Assembly: GCA_038206235.1 (NCBI GenBank)
Contig: JBBRBB010000024.1
Coordinates: 1 to 60,869 of the forward strand
DNA from: JBBRBB01 sp038206235
Lineage (GTDB): Bacteria > Bacteroidota > Bacteroidia > Chitinophagales > Chitinophagaceae
Length of the DNA stretch: 60,869 nucleotides
Reading direction: 5' to 3'
The position numbers and the translations under genes are program-made. Positions 8,112 to 17,305 of the stretch are shown here, piece after piece. The stretch's first letter is position 1, and every line of letters starts with the position of its first letter. The notes beneath the pieces were generated by a model, which saw only the letters and a list, made by a program, of their open reading frames with translations, was not told the origin of the DNA and did no database searches.

Positions 8112-9800
8112 TCATTGCAAATACGGGCTTTGAAAACCTAATTTTTTCATCCCTGTTTTTACTTCGGGGCAGCTCATAAATAAATCCCATACCTGTGCGC
8201 TGCGATAATTTTCAATCATTACCATAATTGGCATTTCATCTATGGCAAGGTAATCAGCATCGAACCAGGGATTGGTAAGATTAAATGCATCCCTAAAACC
8301 ATAAAGCCCCCATAATTTATCTCCTAACTTGTAATAAAAAAATTGTAATGCGGCCATTGATTTATCAGGTGTATAAGGGAAAGAAGAAAGGGCAGCAGTG
8401 GGTGTTATAATTCCCAAGTCGTTATTGGGTTCATGCGCAGAATATCCGGTAATATTATCATCACTCGCTGTGAGTCCCCAGCAACTATCGCTGTAGCCAT
8501 TAAAATACTTGGGATTGGCTACACAATAATTATAGTTGATATTGGTGTGTGCCGTAGTTTGCTTGTCGTAATCTGCATATTGATCGGTTAATCCATTTGG
8601 ATTAATTCCAAGAAATGAGTAATGCTCAAAAAACAATGGACCTCCATTAGGTGGCCCTAAAGGCAACGGAAAGCGGTAGTAAATGTTGCCATTTTTCATG
8701 GCGCCGTTTCTTGCCCATCCATTTTTATAAACAAACGAATCAATGGTATGGGTAGGTGAAGATGCAGCCATTACATAAGTAATGAGCGCTTCATTCCATC
8801 CGTTTACCTGTTGATATGTATCCCAGCCATAATTAGGGCTCCAGTGCCAGTATAGGGTGTTTTGACCACCGTTTCTAAACCAGCTCCAATCAACATTTTT
8901 ATATAGTTTATTAATGGTAGCTCTTACATTGGTTTCACCGGAATCTGTTCCGTTAAAATACTGACGGGCAGTAAGAAGCCCTTCCATTAAATAAGATGTC
9001 TCCACCAGGTCTGCTCCATCATCTCTTGGAGAAAATGGAATGGTGGCACCGGATGCACCATTTATCCAGTGTGCATAAGCGCCATGATATTTTTGAGCAT
9101 ATACATCAAGAAAGTTTACAACTTTTACAACTCTTGCCAGCCCGTCGGCTCTGGTAATGAAATTTCTTTTAATGGCAACAGGTATGCTCATTATTGCAAA
9201 GCCTGTACCGCCGGTTGTAACTGTCTCTCCCGAAGTGAATCTTTCGTGTGCCATGCCGCTAATGGGATGCCCGGCAATCCAGAAATAATTAAAAGTATTT
9301 TTTTCTACAAGATTAAGCAGCTTATTATCCGTTATCCGGGGGAATTTATCTGTGGAATCAATAGTGGTTATCTGGTTGTATGCATAGTTTGTACCTAAGG
9401 CAACATTACCCGCACTCAAAAGATTTGCATATATATAAATGGTGTATTTTGTTATATATTTTAAGGTTGGCTGCGGAATTACTACAACTACACTATCATG
9501 ATTTTCATAAGAGAAATTTACTGGCACTACCACAGTTCCATTTTCTTTAAGCTCAATATTTGCAGCAACGGAGCTTCTGTTCACTTTTTTTGAAAAGCCA
9601 AGCTTTATTACAGGATTAATTTTGATATGGTAATAAGAGAATGCGCCGGTTTGATTGTCTATTTGTATAGAAGACAAATAAAATGAGCCTGCAATTTTAT
9701 TTTGAAGGTCTGCTGAGGATCTGGGCGTAGTAACGCCTTTCGGTTTTTCACAGCAAAGGGAAACCGTAAGAATGATAAATGCAAAAAATATATTTTTCAT
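8112..9800 (-). CDS. Glucoamylase-family (PF10091) secreted glycosidase, GH144-type endo-beta-1,2-glucanase candidate
   Basis: 562 residues. Signal peptide with lipobox-like LTVSLCCEK (Cys 16/17), an N-terminal Ig-like (Big_5) domain at about 40-145, and an alpha/alpha toroid from about 160 (LLNLVEKNTFNYFWIAGHP, HERFTSGETVTTGGTGFAIM, WSWFRNGGQNTLYWHWSPNYGW, YSAHEPNNDLGIITPTAALSS, FFYYKLGDKLWGLYGF). This is the PF10091 family, which includes the Chitinophaga endo-beta-1,2-glucanase that founded GH144. It would act at the surface or in the periplasm, releasing sophoro-oligosaccharides for the SusCD pair encoded upstream. Other linkages cannot be excluded. Confidence 0.85.
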   Translation of the reverse strand: MKNIFFAFIILTVSLCCEKPKGVTTPRSSADLQNKIAGSFYLSSIQIDNQTGAFSYYHIKINPVIKLGFSKKVNRSSVAANIELKENGTVVVPVNFSYENHDSVVVVIPQPTLKYITKYTIYIYANLLSAGNVALGTNYAYNQITTIDSTDKFPRITDNKLLNLVEKNTFNYFWIAGHPISGMAHERFTSGETVTTGGTGFAIMSIPVAIKRNFITRADGLARVVKVVNFLDVYAQKYHGAYAHWINGASGATIPFSPRDDGADLVETSYLMEGLLTARQYFNGTDSGETNVRATINKLYKNVDWSWFRNGGQNTLYWHWSPNYGWDTYQQVNGWNEALITYVMAASSPTHTIDSFVYKNGWARNGAMKNGNIYYRFPLPLGPPNGGPLFFEHYSFLGINPNGLTDQYADYDKQTTAHTNINYNYCVANPKYFNGYSDSCWGLTASDDNITGYSAHEPNNDLGIITPTAALSSFPYTPDKSMAALQFFYYKLGDKLWGLYGFRDAFNLTNPWFDADYLAIDEMPIMVMIENYRSAQVWDLFMSCPEVKTGMKKLGFQSPYLQ

Positions 9801-9905
9801 TTAAAATAGTTTTCTATAATTCTTCTGATACCCTCTTCTATAAATTGTACTATAGGTGATGGTATGCACAAATTGTGATAATTTATTAATAGATAAAAAA
9901 GTAAG

Positions 9906-9940
9906 AAAGAGGCGCTCCATGTTTTTGGAGACGCCTCTTT
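9906..9940 (-). terminator. Hairpin after LamG copy A
   Basis: AAAGAGGCG (9906-9914) pairs with CGCCTCTTT (9932-9940), with CTCC/GGAG inside. Located 49 bases past the LamG-A stop, at the same relative place as the hairpin at 6312-6346. It separates LamG-A from the glucanase gene and may only attenuate read-through. Confidence 0.65.
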
Positions 9941-9988
9941 AAAAAAAGCCTGTAATATTAGCTTCTAATCTTCTAAATGCTGCTCATA

Positions 9989-10837
9989 CTAAAATATAGC
10001 AGTATTAAACATTTTCAATTCATCAATTCTGCCTTTGAAGGTCAACATCCATACTTCAGGAACACCGAACAGTACCGGTTGCCATTGGTTTTGAAAAGCG
10101 CCAACTACAACGCCCTGCGGGTTAGGATTTGCAACTATATTTCCCAGAGGTTGACCACCCATCATCGGGTCATTATCGTACAAGGTGATGTGGTCAAGAT
10201 AGGTAACGCCATTCACCTTAAAGGTATATTTAGAGGTGCTGCCATTGTAATCATACTGAATATGAGACCAACGGTGATAGAAATTGGGTATTCCGCCAAC
10301 TACATTCCACTGTTCATTATAAGTAATGGGCCTGTTGGCTTTGAACATTACTTTAATGAGTGCGGTATCTCCCTGGCTTTGGCTATAAGCATCTAACAGA
10401 ACGTGCTGGGTGGGCCAGAATGCGCCTGTTTGCGGTATACAAAACAAGCACTGTGCGCCGCCTTCTAATGGTCTTTCTGCAAAAACCCAGAAATCTACAG
10501 TAAATGCAGTGGTTAGGTTATTAATTGCTGTACCATCGTTGGCATAAGAAACAAAGCCGCTGTCATTGCTTTTAAAGGCAGCTATACCTGCATGGGCCTG
10601 AGGTGTTGATGAGTATTTTGCCCTCTTATGGGGTCTACCTGCAAGGTTCTGTTTAGCTTCCTGCCATGTACTGTCAAAATTCCATAAGGCAATGGGTATG
10701 GCTCCAAGAGTCTTGTCTGATGAAGCATCCGGTGCCGCAGTATCCTTTATGTTCTTACTGCAGGAACTAAGAAACATTACTGACAGAAATAAACTGCCAG
10801 TCATTAGCATTTGAAATGCATTTTTTACTTTTTTCAT
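9989..10837 (-). CDS. LamG/concanavalin A-like surface lipoprotein (copy A)
   Basis: 282 residues, full length, paralogue of 6891-7745. Lipoprotein signal (LFLSVMFLSSCSKN), acidic/Thr linker, then the jelly-roll with WNFDSTWQEA, FTVDFWVFAERP, WSHIQYDYNG and LFGVPEVWML. Placed directly downstream of SusD in the same direction, the usual position of surface glycan-binding proteins in PULs. It is separated from SusD by 243 bases that contain a possible operator (10899-10910) and a conserved element (10919-10949), so it may have its own promoter. Binding target unknown. Confidence 0.77.
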   Translation of the reverse strand: MKKVKNAFQMLMTGSLFLSVMFLSSCSKNIKDTAAPDASSDKTLGAIPIALWNFDSTWQEAKQNLAGRPHKRAKYSSTPQAHAGIAAFKSNDSGFVSYANDGTAINNLTTAFTVDFWVFAERPLEGGAQCLFCIPQTGAFWPTQHVLLDAYSQSQGDTALIKVMFKANRPITYNEQWNVVGGIPNFYHRWSHIQYDYNGSTSKYTFKVNGVTYLDHITLYDNDPMMGGQPLGNIVANPNPQGVVVGAFQNQWQPVLFGVPEVWMLTFKGRIDELKMFNTAIF

Positions 10838-10898
10838 TTTTTTGATTTTTTATAATTATGATTGAATAGAGAAGGATTTAAATCATTTTAAATATTGT

Positions 10899-10910
10899 TT
10901 ACACGTGTAA
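10899..10910. promoter_or_regulatory. Perfect 12-base palindrome, possible operator
   Basis: TTACACGTGTAA, a perfect palindrome about 62 bases before the LamG-A start. It has the form of a dimeric regulator site; no regulator can be assigned. Confidence 0.3.
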
Positions 10911-10918
10911 TAAACATT

Positions 10919-10949
10919 AGGGTGGCGACCCACGAATATTAATATATGC
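10919..10949 (-). promoter_or_regulatory. Conserved element upstream of LamG copy A
   Basis: Near-identical to 7821-7850, again ending ATATTAATATATGC on the plus strand and about 82 bases before the gene. On the minus strand it reads AYINIRGSPP-stop, here preceded by an in-frame ATG (MARILF). Function unknown. Confidence 0.45.
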
Positions 10950-11080
10950 GAACAATATGCGAGCCATACTTTCTTTTATTTTGGTTTGTATTGAAATTAC
11001 TTTAAACATACCTAAACGGATTAAAAAACATTTTAAGTTACAACTAAAAATTCATACTTTTCATGTTTATACTTTTATTT

Positions 11081-12616
11081 CTAATAGCCGGGATTCTGAT
11101 GCAACACTCCCTGCGATAAATCAATTTGCGCCTGAGGTATTGGCAATAACTCATCCCTTCCTACTGTATAATTTGGTTTTTTTGCTGCATGCAATGCATC
11201 TGCTGCAATTCCCCAGCGAACAATATCAAAAAACCTTTCATGCTCCATAGCTAATTCAATGCGCCGCTCATGCTGTATATCTAAACGCAATTGAGTTTGA
11301 TCGGTTGTTGTTACTTTAGGTAAAATAGAATTATTGCCATTACGTGCACGTGCCCTTACCCATTCAAGTTTTTCTAATGCTTCAGTTGTTTGGCCTACCT
11401 CATTAGCTGCTTCTGCATACATAAGCACTACGTCTGCATATCTTAGAATTCTTACATCCCACCACCAGCCATGCTGTCCTTCGAGAGTGCCTACTGCATT
11501 ACGCACTGCGGGATTGGTATATACTTTCATATTATACCTTGGATTTGGCTCTGCCGGAAAGACTTCTCCATACCTGGTGGGAAAGGGGCTGGGACAATAT
11601 AAAATGGTGCTGCCTTTTCTGGGATCGTTTTTTTCATAAGCTGCCTCAAGATAAGTAGAAGGGCTATTAAAACCCCATCCCAAATCCTGAAAGCCAACTC
11701 CCCGTACACCCTGTATGTTTGCGTACTGACATCCATAATCAGTTACATGATTGGCATCAGCATACGCCTGAATTTCAAATACCGATTCACTGGTGTTTTC
11801 TCCCCCCTCAGTAAAAATATCATCATACTTTGTGTTTAAATCATACACCCCCGAATTAATCACTAAGCCTGCGGTTGCCATTGCCATATCCCACTTTTTT
11901 TCATATAAATAAACCTTGGCCAGTAAGCCATTTGCAGCGCCGCTTGTTACTTTGCCAATAAATTTGGGATCCCATTTTAAAGGCAGGTTCACTGCTGCAT
12001 ATTGCAAATCCTGTTCTATAAATGCATATATGGTTGCAGCGTCTGATTGAGGAACATTTGACTCAGATATATCTAATATGGTATCAATTAAAGGAATGTT
12101 TCCAAAAAATCTTACCATCATAAAATAAGCATATCCTCTTATAAACTTTGCCTGTGCTCTTGCCACCGTTTTGGTATCTTCCGGTGTTCCTGTGCTATCC
12201 CTTGATACTTGCTGTAAAACAACATTGCATTTGTAAATAACGCTGCTGTAATAAGCTTTCCACAGGTCATTTGGGAACAGTGTAATAGGCGTTACCGGAA
12301 AATTATCTGCTGCTATCATGCCGTACCCGTCGCCATCGAACAGGCTGCTGCCTTTATCTGCATCATCACTTCTTATACTCACTGCTGCAGTAAAATCATA
12401 GACTGATACGAGAAAATCACGCAGGCTGCTGTAAGCTGCATTCACATACTGATCGTAAATGCCACCGCCTGGAGGAAAGGGATAATTGTCTTGTGTATAT
12501 TGATCCAATGGCTGCCGGTTAAGAAAATCTTTTTTGCAACCGGGTAAGTAAAATGTTGATAGCAATAATACAAAGCCTGCTAAGATGATGGCTTTATGTT
12601 TATTAAGTCTGTTCAT
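11081..12616 (-). CDS. SusD/RagB-family outer-membrane glycan-binding lipoprotein
   Basis: 511 residues. Signal peptide with lipobox (LLLSTFYLPGCKKD), then the start LNRQPLDQYTQDNYPF, TPR-like helices (ARAQAKFIRGYAYFMMVRFFGNIPL) and the SusD C-terminal signature (RYADVVLMYAEAANEVG, RRIELAMEHERFFDIVRWG, LLPIPQAQIDLSQGVLHQNPGY). It forms the lid of the SusC barrel and captures oligosaccharides at the surface. 26 bases downstream of susC in the same operon. Substrate inferred only from the neighbouring glucanase. Confidence 0.96.
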   Translation of the reverse strand: MNRLNKHKAIILAGFVLLLSTFYLPGCKKDFLNRQPLDQYTQDNYPFPPGGGIYDQYVNAAYSSLRDFLVSVYDFTAAVSIRSDDADKGSSLFDGDGYGMIAADNFPVTPITLFPNDLWKAYYSSVIYKCNVVLQQVSRDSTGTPEDTKTVARAQAKFIRGYAYFMMVRFFGNIPLIDTILDISESNVPQSDAATIYAFIEQDLQYAAVNLPLKWDPKFIGKVTSGAANGLLAKVYLYEKKWDMAMATAGLVINSGVYDLNTKYDDIFTEGGENTSESVFEIQAYADANHVTDYGCQYANIQGVRGVGFQDLGWGFNSPSTYLEAAYEKNDPRKGSTILYCPSPFPTRYGEVFPAEPNPRYNMKVYTNPAVRNAVGTLEGQHGWWWDVRILRYADVVLMYAEAANEVGQTTEALEKLEWVRARARNGNNSILPKVTTTDQTQLRLDIQHERRIELAMEHERFFDIVRWGIAADALHAAKKPNYTVGRDELLPIPQAQIDLSQGVLHQNPGY

Positions 12617-12642
12617 AAATTAGTTTTTTATATTTTGCTTAA

Positions 12643-15600
12643 TTAAAAGGTTAGATTTAAACCAAATGAATAAATAGCCGGTACCGGGTAAGTGCCGTTA
12701 TCAGCGCCGGCGCTTGTAGGATTATTAATCGGAACTTCCGGGCTATAGCCTGTTGCTTTTGTAAATGTTTTAATATTTTGACCGCTTATATACAAACGAA
12801 GCATCTTGATATTTTTTAAATGATTAAAAGTATAACCAAGCTGAACTGTTCGTAAGCGGAAGTAATCACCTTTTTCGAGCCAGTAAGTAGAAAACAAGGT
12901 ATTATTTAAACGGCTGGGATCAAGAATAGGTTCCACGTTAGTAGAACCAGGTCCTTTCCATGCATTTAACCGGTTTGATTCATAATTAAGAACTGTAAAC
13001 GTATAGGTACGGCGTTGTAAATAAATTTTATTTCCCGCCACGCCCTGCCCGTCAATCAGCAAATCAAAATTTTTATAGGTGAGAGAAATTGAAATTCCAA
13101 AATTATATTTAGGAAATGGTGTACCTAAATAGGTACGGTCCCTGGCATCAAGTGTATCATTGCCATCAACATCTTTGTAAATAATATCACCGGGCTGGGC
13201 GCCACTGAAATAAGGTGACTTAAGAATTTGCCCTGTATCCTGATAGATACCGGTTTGTACATATCCATAAAAATATCCTATCGAATTACCGGTAGTGGTT
13301 TTATTAATAATTTGACCATTAGCAATATTATCTATCTCGAAATTAAAGTTATCACCAATGGATACCACTTTATTTTTATTTACGCTGAAGTTGCCATTTA
13401 CGGAATAGCTGAAATCTTTGGTAATATTACTTCTCCACCCTGCAGTGATTTCGATTCCTTTATTATCAATTGTACCAAGATTGGTAAGTTTAGACCTATC
13501 TGAATTTATCTGGGCTATACTTGTGAGGATATCATGAGTTTTCCGGTCGTAAAAATCAACATCTAAACTAAGCCTGTTTTGTAATGCTCTTAATTCAAAC
13601 CCGGCATCCCGGCCCTCAACAACTTCCCAATGCAGGTCCGCATCATAATCATAGGCAGGTGTAACCGCAGGATATACATTATTACCGAAAATGCCAACGC
13701 CGGTATTTAGCAAAGCAGGATAAGAGAGATAATTGCCAATATTCAAGCCATTGCCTACCGTGCCCCATGAGGCTTTTAATTTCAAAAAATCAAGCCACTT
13801 TATATTTTGCATAAAACCCTCATCGCTTACCACCCAGCCTGCACCCACGCTTCCAAAATTACCCCACTGGTGCGATGGAGAGAATTTAGAAGTACCATCC
13901 CTGCGGTAAGTAAGATTTAATAAATAACGGTTTTTAAAAGTGTAGTTAACCCTTCCTATAAATGATATAGAAGCATCTTCGCCGCCGCCGCCGCCAAAAT
14001 TGCCAGGATTCGATTGCTGAGCGATATTTATATACCAATGGTCAGAATTATCAGGAATATTTAATGTTGTATCTGTTCTGTTGCCATAAATAAAATCATT
14101 ATAATGATAGAGCGTACTAAAGCCTGCTAAAGCTGTTACATGATGACCACTTGCAAAATTCTTATCAAAGGTTAATGTATGGTCTTGCTGATAGGTTTTG
14201 TATTGCCCTGATGATTGATTTACGGAGGTATGTATATTGGTTGCGTAGGTTGTATCTGTGGCAGTAGTGCTATCCCCTATATTAATGTAATGGAAAGGCA
14301 ATGGAGAATATCCGCGTGAATTATTGTCAGGTGCTGCTGCAAAGGTAAGGTCAGTATAGAAAGTTGACTTCCATATAAAATATTTTAAGAACTTAACCTC
14401 CGCAAAAATATTTCCTGTAAACCGGTAGCCGCTGTTTAAAGTATGGCCATTAGCGCCATCTATTTCCGCCACCGGGTTTGGCACCTGTGCTCTTTGAAAT
14501 GAAGGTGTAGAATAATATAATCCCGGGCCTGCCTGAATAGGTATAATTGGCGCTGCCCACAGCGCCCTATTTTCAATACTGCCTACCGGAGGGTTTTGCT
14601 TAAAATAAAATCCGTTTATCTCACCTCCAATTCGAAGATTATTTGTAATTCGTATTTCCTCATTCAGACGGGCAATATATTTTTGATAATGGTCATATTT
14701 TTCTACGCCTTGCTGATCAGAATAGCCGATATTAAAATATGTTGTGCTCTTTTCGTTACTGCTTGAAACGCTCAGGCTGTTGCTTGATATAACAGCACTG
14801 CGAAAAATCTGATCCTGCCAGTTGGTGTTGCCGCCTATAGAATCATATTTGGAAAAATCAAAGGGCTCTCCACCTACATTTTCTATTTGTTGTGAATACA
14901 ATTGTTTAAAGCCGGCTGCGTCTACAACAGAAATTTTATGTGTTACCGTTTGTATGCCAACGTTAGACTGAAAATTGATTGTTGTTTGTCCTTTTTTAGC
15001 ACGCTTCGTTGTAATGATGATCACGCCATTACCCCCTTGCAATCCATAGATTGATATAGAAGAAGGGTCTTTTAAAACTTCGATTGTTTCAATATCAGCC
15101 TGGTTTAAATAATCAATATTGGTTTGCTGTATTCCATCCACCACATATAAAGGGTCAGCGTTATTAGTTGAGTTTACACCGCGTATCCTTACTGTAGGAG
15201 CTGCTCCGGCCCGGCCTGAATTAACAATAGTTAAACCTGCAACCTTCCCCTGTAGTGATGCAACAGGATTTGTAGAGGGCATTTTTGCTACCGCATCTCC
15301 GCTGATTACAGATATTGAACCGGTAAGGTCTCTTTTTTTCTGCGTGCCGTAACCAATTACCACTACCTGCTCGAGCTCTTTTGCTGAAGGTTGAAGCGTA
15401 ATATTTATCTCGCTTTTACCCGATACCTGTACTTCCTGAGCTTCATAACCGACATAAGAAAAAACAAGTACATCGTTATCTGATGTATTTATAGAATAAT
15501 GCCCGTCAGCATTGGTAACTGTTCCTTTTCCTGTGCTTTTTATTTGTACTGATACACCCGCCAAAGGAGTGCCATTATCCCCGGTTACTCTGCCAGTAAT

Positions 15601-15981
15601 TACAGCTTTAATTTCTTCTGTAAAAGAAGAAGGCTCTTTAATAACAACAAGATTATTTTCCATAAATTGATAAGAAAGATTTGTACTTTTCAATACCTCG
15701 TTAAGCACATCTTTTAAATCAGCAACCTGAACAACTAAAGAGACTTTCAGCTTAAGGCTTTCTATTTTATTATTGTACAGAAAACGATAATGGGTCTTTT
15801 TTTCAATTGAATTCAACACATTTGCAATCGAAGTTTCTTTTGCATTGAGTGTAATTTTTTCCTGACCGAATCCTTTTGCTGAAACCTGCAGCGTAACGAA
15901 TAAAAATACAATAGTCAATTTCATAACAAGCACTGTTTTGGAAAGCAACGTTTTTTTTTCAATCGTTAAAAAAATATTCAT
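12643..15981 (-). CDS. SusC/RagA-family TonB-dependent receptor with STN signalling domain
   Basis: 1112 residues. Signal peptide to about 39 (VSAKGFGQ), an STN domain (about 42-115) that contacts a FecR partner, a carboxypeptidase-D-like domain (126-205), the SusC motif region VVVIGYGTQKKRDLTGSIS, a plug domain with NPLYVVDG-type sequence and a 22-strand barrel ending in the aromatic Phe needed for outer-membrane insertion (YSFGLNLTF). The STN domain together with the upstream fecR and sigma genes means ligand uptake is probably sensed by surface signalling. The start at 15981 gives a long n-region; ATG 15924 (MKLTIVFLF) is an alternative. Confidence 0.95.
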   Translation of the reverse strand: MNIFLTIEKKTLLSKTVLVMKLTIVFLFVTLQVSAKGFGQEKITLNAKETSIANVLNSIEKKTHYRFLYNNKIESLKLKVSLVVQVADLKDVLNEVLKSTNLSYQFMENNLVVIKEPSSFTEEIKAVITGRVTGDNGTPLAGVSVQIKSTGKGTVTNADGHYSINTSDNDVLVFSYVGYEAQEVQVSGKSEINITLQPSAKELEQVVVIGYGTQKKRDLTGSISVISGDAVAKMPSTNPVASLQGKVAGLTIVNSGRAGAAPTVRIRGVNSTNNADPLYVVDGIQQTNIDYLNQADIETIEVLKDPSSISIYGLQGGNGVIIITTKRAKKGQTTINFQSNVGIQTVTHKISVVDAAGFKQLYSQQIENVGGEPFDFSKYDSIGGNTNWQDQIFRSAVISSNSLSVSSSNEKSTTYFNIGYSDQQGVEKYDHYQKYIARLNEEIRITNNLRIGGEINGFYFKQNPPVGSIENRALWAAPIIPIQAGPGLYYSTPSFQRAQVPNPVAEIDGANGHTLNSGYRFTGNIFAEVKFLKYFIWKSTFYTDLTFAAAPDNNSRGYSPLPFHYINIGDSTTATDTTYATNIHTSVNQSSGQYKTYQQDHTLTFDKNFASGHHVTALAGFSTLYHYNDFIYGNRTDTTLNIPDNSDHWYINIAQQSNPGNFGGGGGEDASISFIGRVNYTFKNRYLLNLTYRRDGTSKFSPSHQWGNFGSVGAGWVVSDEGFMQNIKWLDFLKLKASWGTVGNGLNIGNYLSYPALLNTGVGIFGNNVYPAVTPAYDYDADLHWEVVEGRDAGFELRALQNRLSLDVDFYDRKTHDILTSIAQINSDRSKLTNLGTIDNKGIEITAGWRSNITKDFSYSVNGNFSVNKNKVVSIGDNFNFEIDNIANGQIINKTTTGNSIGYFYGYVQTGIYQDTGQILKSPYFSGAQPGDIIYKDVDGNDTLDARDRTYLGTPFPKYNFGISISLTYKNFDLLIDGQGVAGNKIYLQRRTYTFTVLNYESNRLNAWKGPGSTNVEPILDPSRLNNTLFSTYWLEKGDYFRLRTVQLGYTFNHLKNIKMLRLYISGQNIKTFTKATGYSPEVPINNPTSAGADNGTYPVPAIYSFGLNLTF

Positions 15982-16047
15982 ATTTTTTAATTATTAGAAT
16001 TACTGGTTAACAGGCCAGCCCTGCGGGGGAATGTTAACCCCTTTTTC

Positions 16048-16075
16048 AGCGGAGGATAAGCTACTATTCTCCGCT
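16048..16075. repeat. Hairpin between fecR and susC
   Basis: AGCGGAG (16048-16054) pairs with CTCCGCT (16069-16075), followed on the plus strand by TTATTTTTTTTTT. On the plus strand it has terminator form, yet no plus-strand gene ends here; on the coding strand it is a hairpin in the 143-base spacer ahead of susC. A second stem, GGGG/CCCC, lies at about 16025-16041. Confidence 0.45.
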
Positions 16076-16124
16076 TATTTTTTTTTTGATGTTGTTGCAT
16101 CTTTTATTTAACCCACTCTGATTA

Positions 16125-17240
16125 TTAATTAGCAGCAGCACTTTTTATTTTTACTTCCTGTTCCTGCATTGTATAATCAAATGGCACTGCGGACTGCAGC
16201 GCCGCAAAAGCCTGCTCTGCGGTTTCGTTTTCAAATGATCCATTAAAGCTCAGATGTTTCACTGCTTCATCTTCAAAAATTATTTTTATATTATACCAGC
16301 GTTCAAGCTTTTTTGCCAACTCCTCAAAACTGTCTCCGCGAAATTCAAGACGGTTGTATATCCACGAGGTTTCAATAATATTTTCTTTTTTAATTGTGCT
16401 GTCTAAATGATAAAGCTTAAACACAACCGGGGCAATTGTTTTTTCGCCGGTCTGGATTTTTTCTTTTGAAATATTTTCAGGCAGGTTGATAATTAATTTT
16501 TCATTGGGATAGAGGAAAACAGGTTTCTGATTGCCTTTGCCCTGCCGCATAACCTGAATAAGCCCCCGGATTAGTGTAGCTTCCACCCTATTATCTTCTG
16601 CATAAGATTTCAGATTGAAAGCTGTACCCAACACTTTAATATCAACACTATTTGCATGAACGATAAAGGGATGATTATTCTCTTTTACAACATCAAAAAA
16701 GCCTTCACCTTTTAGATACACTTCCCTGGCTGAGCTTTTAAAATCACCGGCATAAGAGAGTGAAGAGCCTGCATTTAACCAAACCACTGAACCATCTGGT
16801 AAAATAGTTCGGTTACGGCTTCCTTTTTGTGCTACCAATTGCTGCATGTTTTTATCAGGGGATTGCGATGGTAAACTGTAGTTGCCTTTTTTATTAAAAA
16901 GAACTAAACCAACAATTAGAAAAATAATAACAGCAGCACTGCGCAGGAAATTCCGAAAAATTTTCCTGTATCTAAGTCTCTTTGTTTCTATTACAAGGTT
17001 TTCATTCAATACGTCTGCCTTATAAGCTTTTTCAAGGATCCTTGCTATATGCTTTTTACTTTCGTCGTTGGAAGTTGTGAGGGGATGAGAAGAATGCCAG
17101 AACTGTTTTAGAATTTCATATCGCTGCTGCAACGATTCATCTTGCTTCAAAGTTTCTTCAAGCAAGGCAACTTCTTCACAGGATGCTTCGCCGCTTAAAG
17201 AGCGGGATGCCAGTTGCCATATAAAATTTTCTGAATGCAT
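16125..17240 (-). CDS. FecR-family anti-sigma factor
   Basis: 371 residues. A cytoplasmic helical N-terminal region (1-95) binds the sigma factor, one membrane segment sits at about 98-117 (FLRSAAVIIFLIVGLVLF), the periplasmic FecR domain is about 135-230 (RTILPDGSVVWLNAGSSLSY, KVLGTAFNLKSY), and a DUF4974/STN-like C terminus follows (RLEFRGDSFEELAKKLERWY). It relays ligand binding by the STN-bearing SusC to the ECF sigma factor. Encoded 66 bases downstream of the sigma gene and 143 bases upstream of susC. Confidence 0.95.
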   Translation of the reverse strand: MHSENFIWQLASRSLSGEASCEEVALLEETLKQDESLQQRYEILKQFWHSSHPLTTSNDESKKHIARILEKAYKADVLNENLVIETKRLRYRKIFRNFLRSAAVIIFLIVGLVLFNKKGNYSLPSQSPDKNMQQLVAQKGSRNRTILPDGSVVWLNAGSSLSYAGDFKSSAREVYLKGEGFFDVVKENNHPFIVHANSVDIKVLGTAFNLKSYAEDNRVEATLIRGLIQVMRQGKGNQKPVFLYPNEKLIINLPENISKEKIQTGEKTIAPVVFKLYHLDSTIKKENIIETSWIYNRLEFRGDSFEELAKKLERWYNIKIIFEDEAVKHLSFNGSFENETAEQAFAALQSAVPFDYTMQEQEVKIKSAAAN

Positions 17241-17305
17241 GCAGCTAACGCTAATAACTAAAGACAGGCTTTTTTTACTTTTCTACTAAAGGATTTGAAA
17301 AAAGT

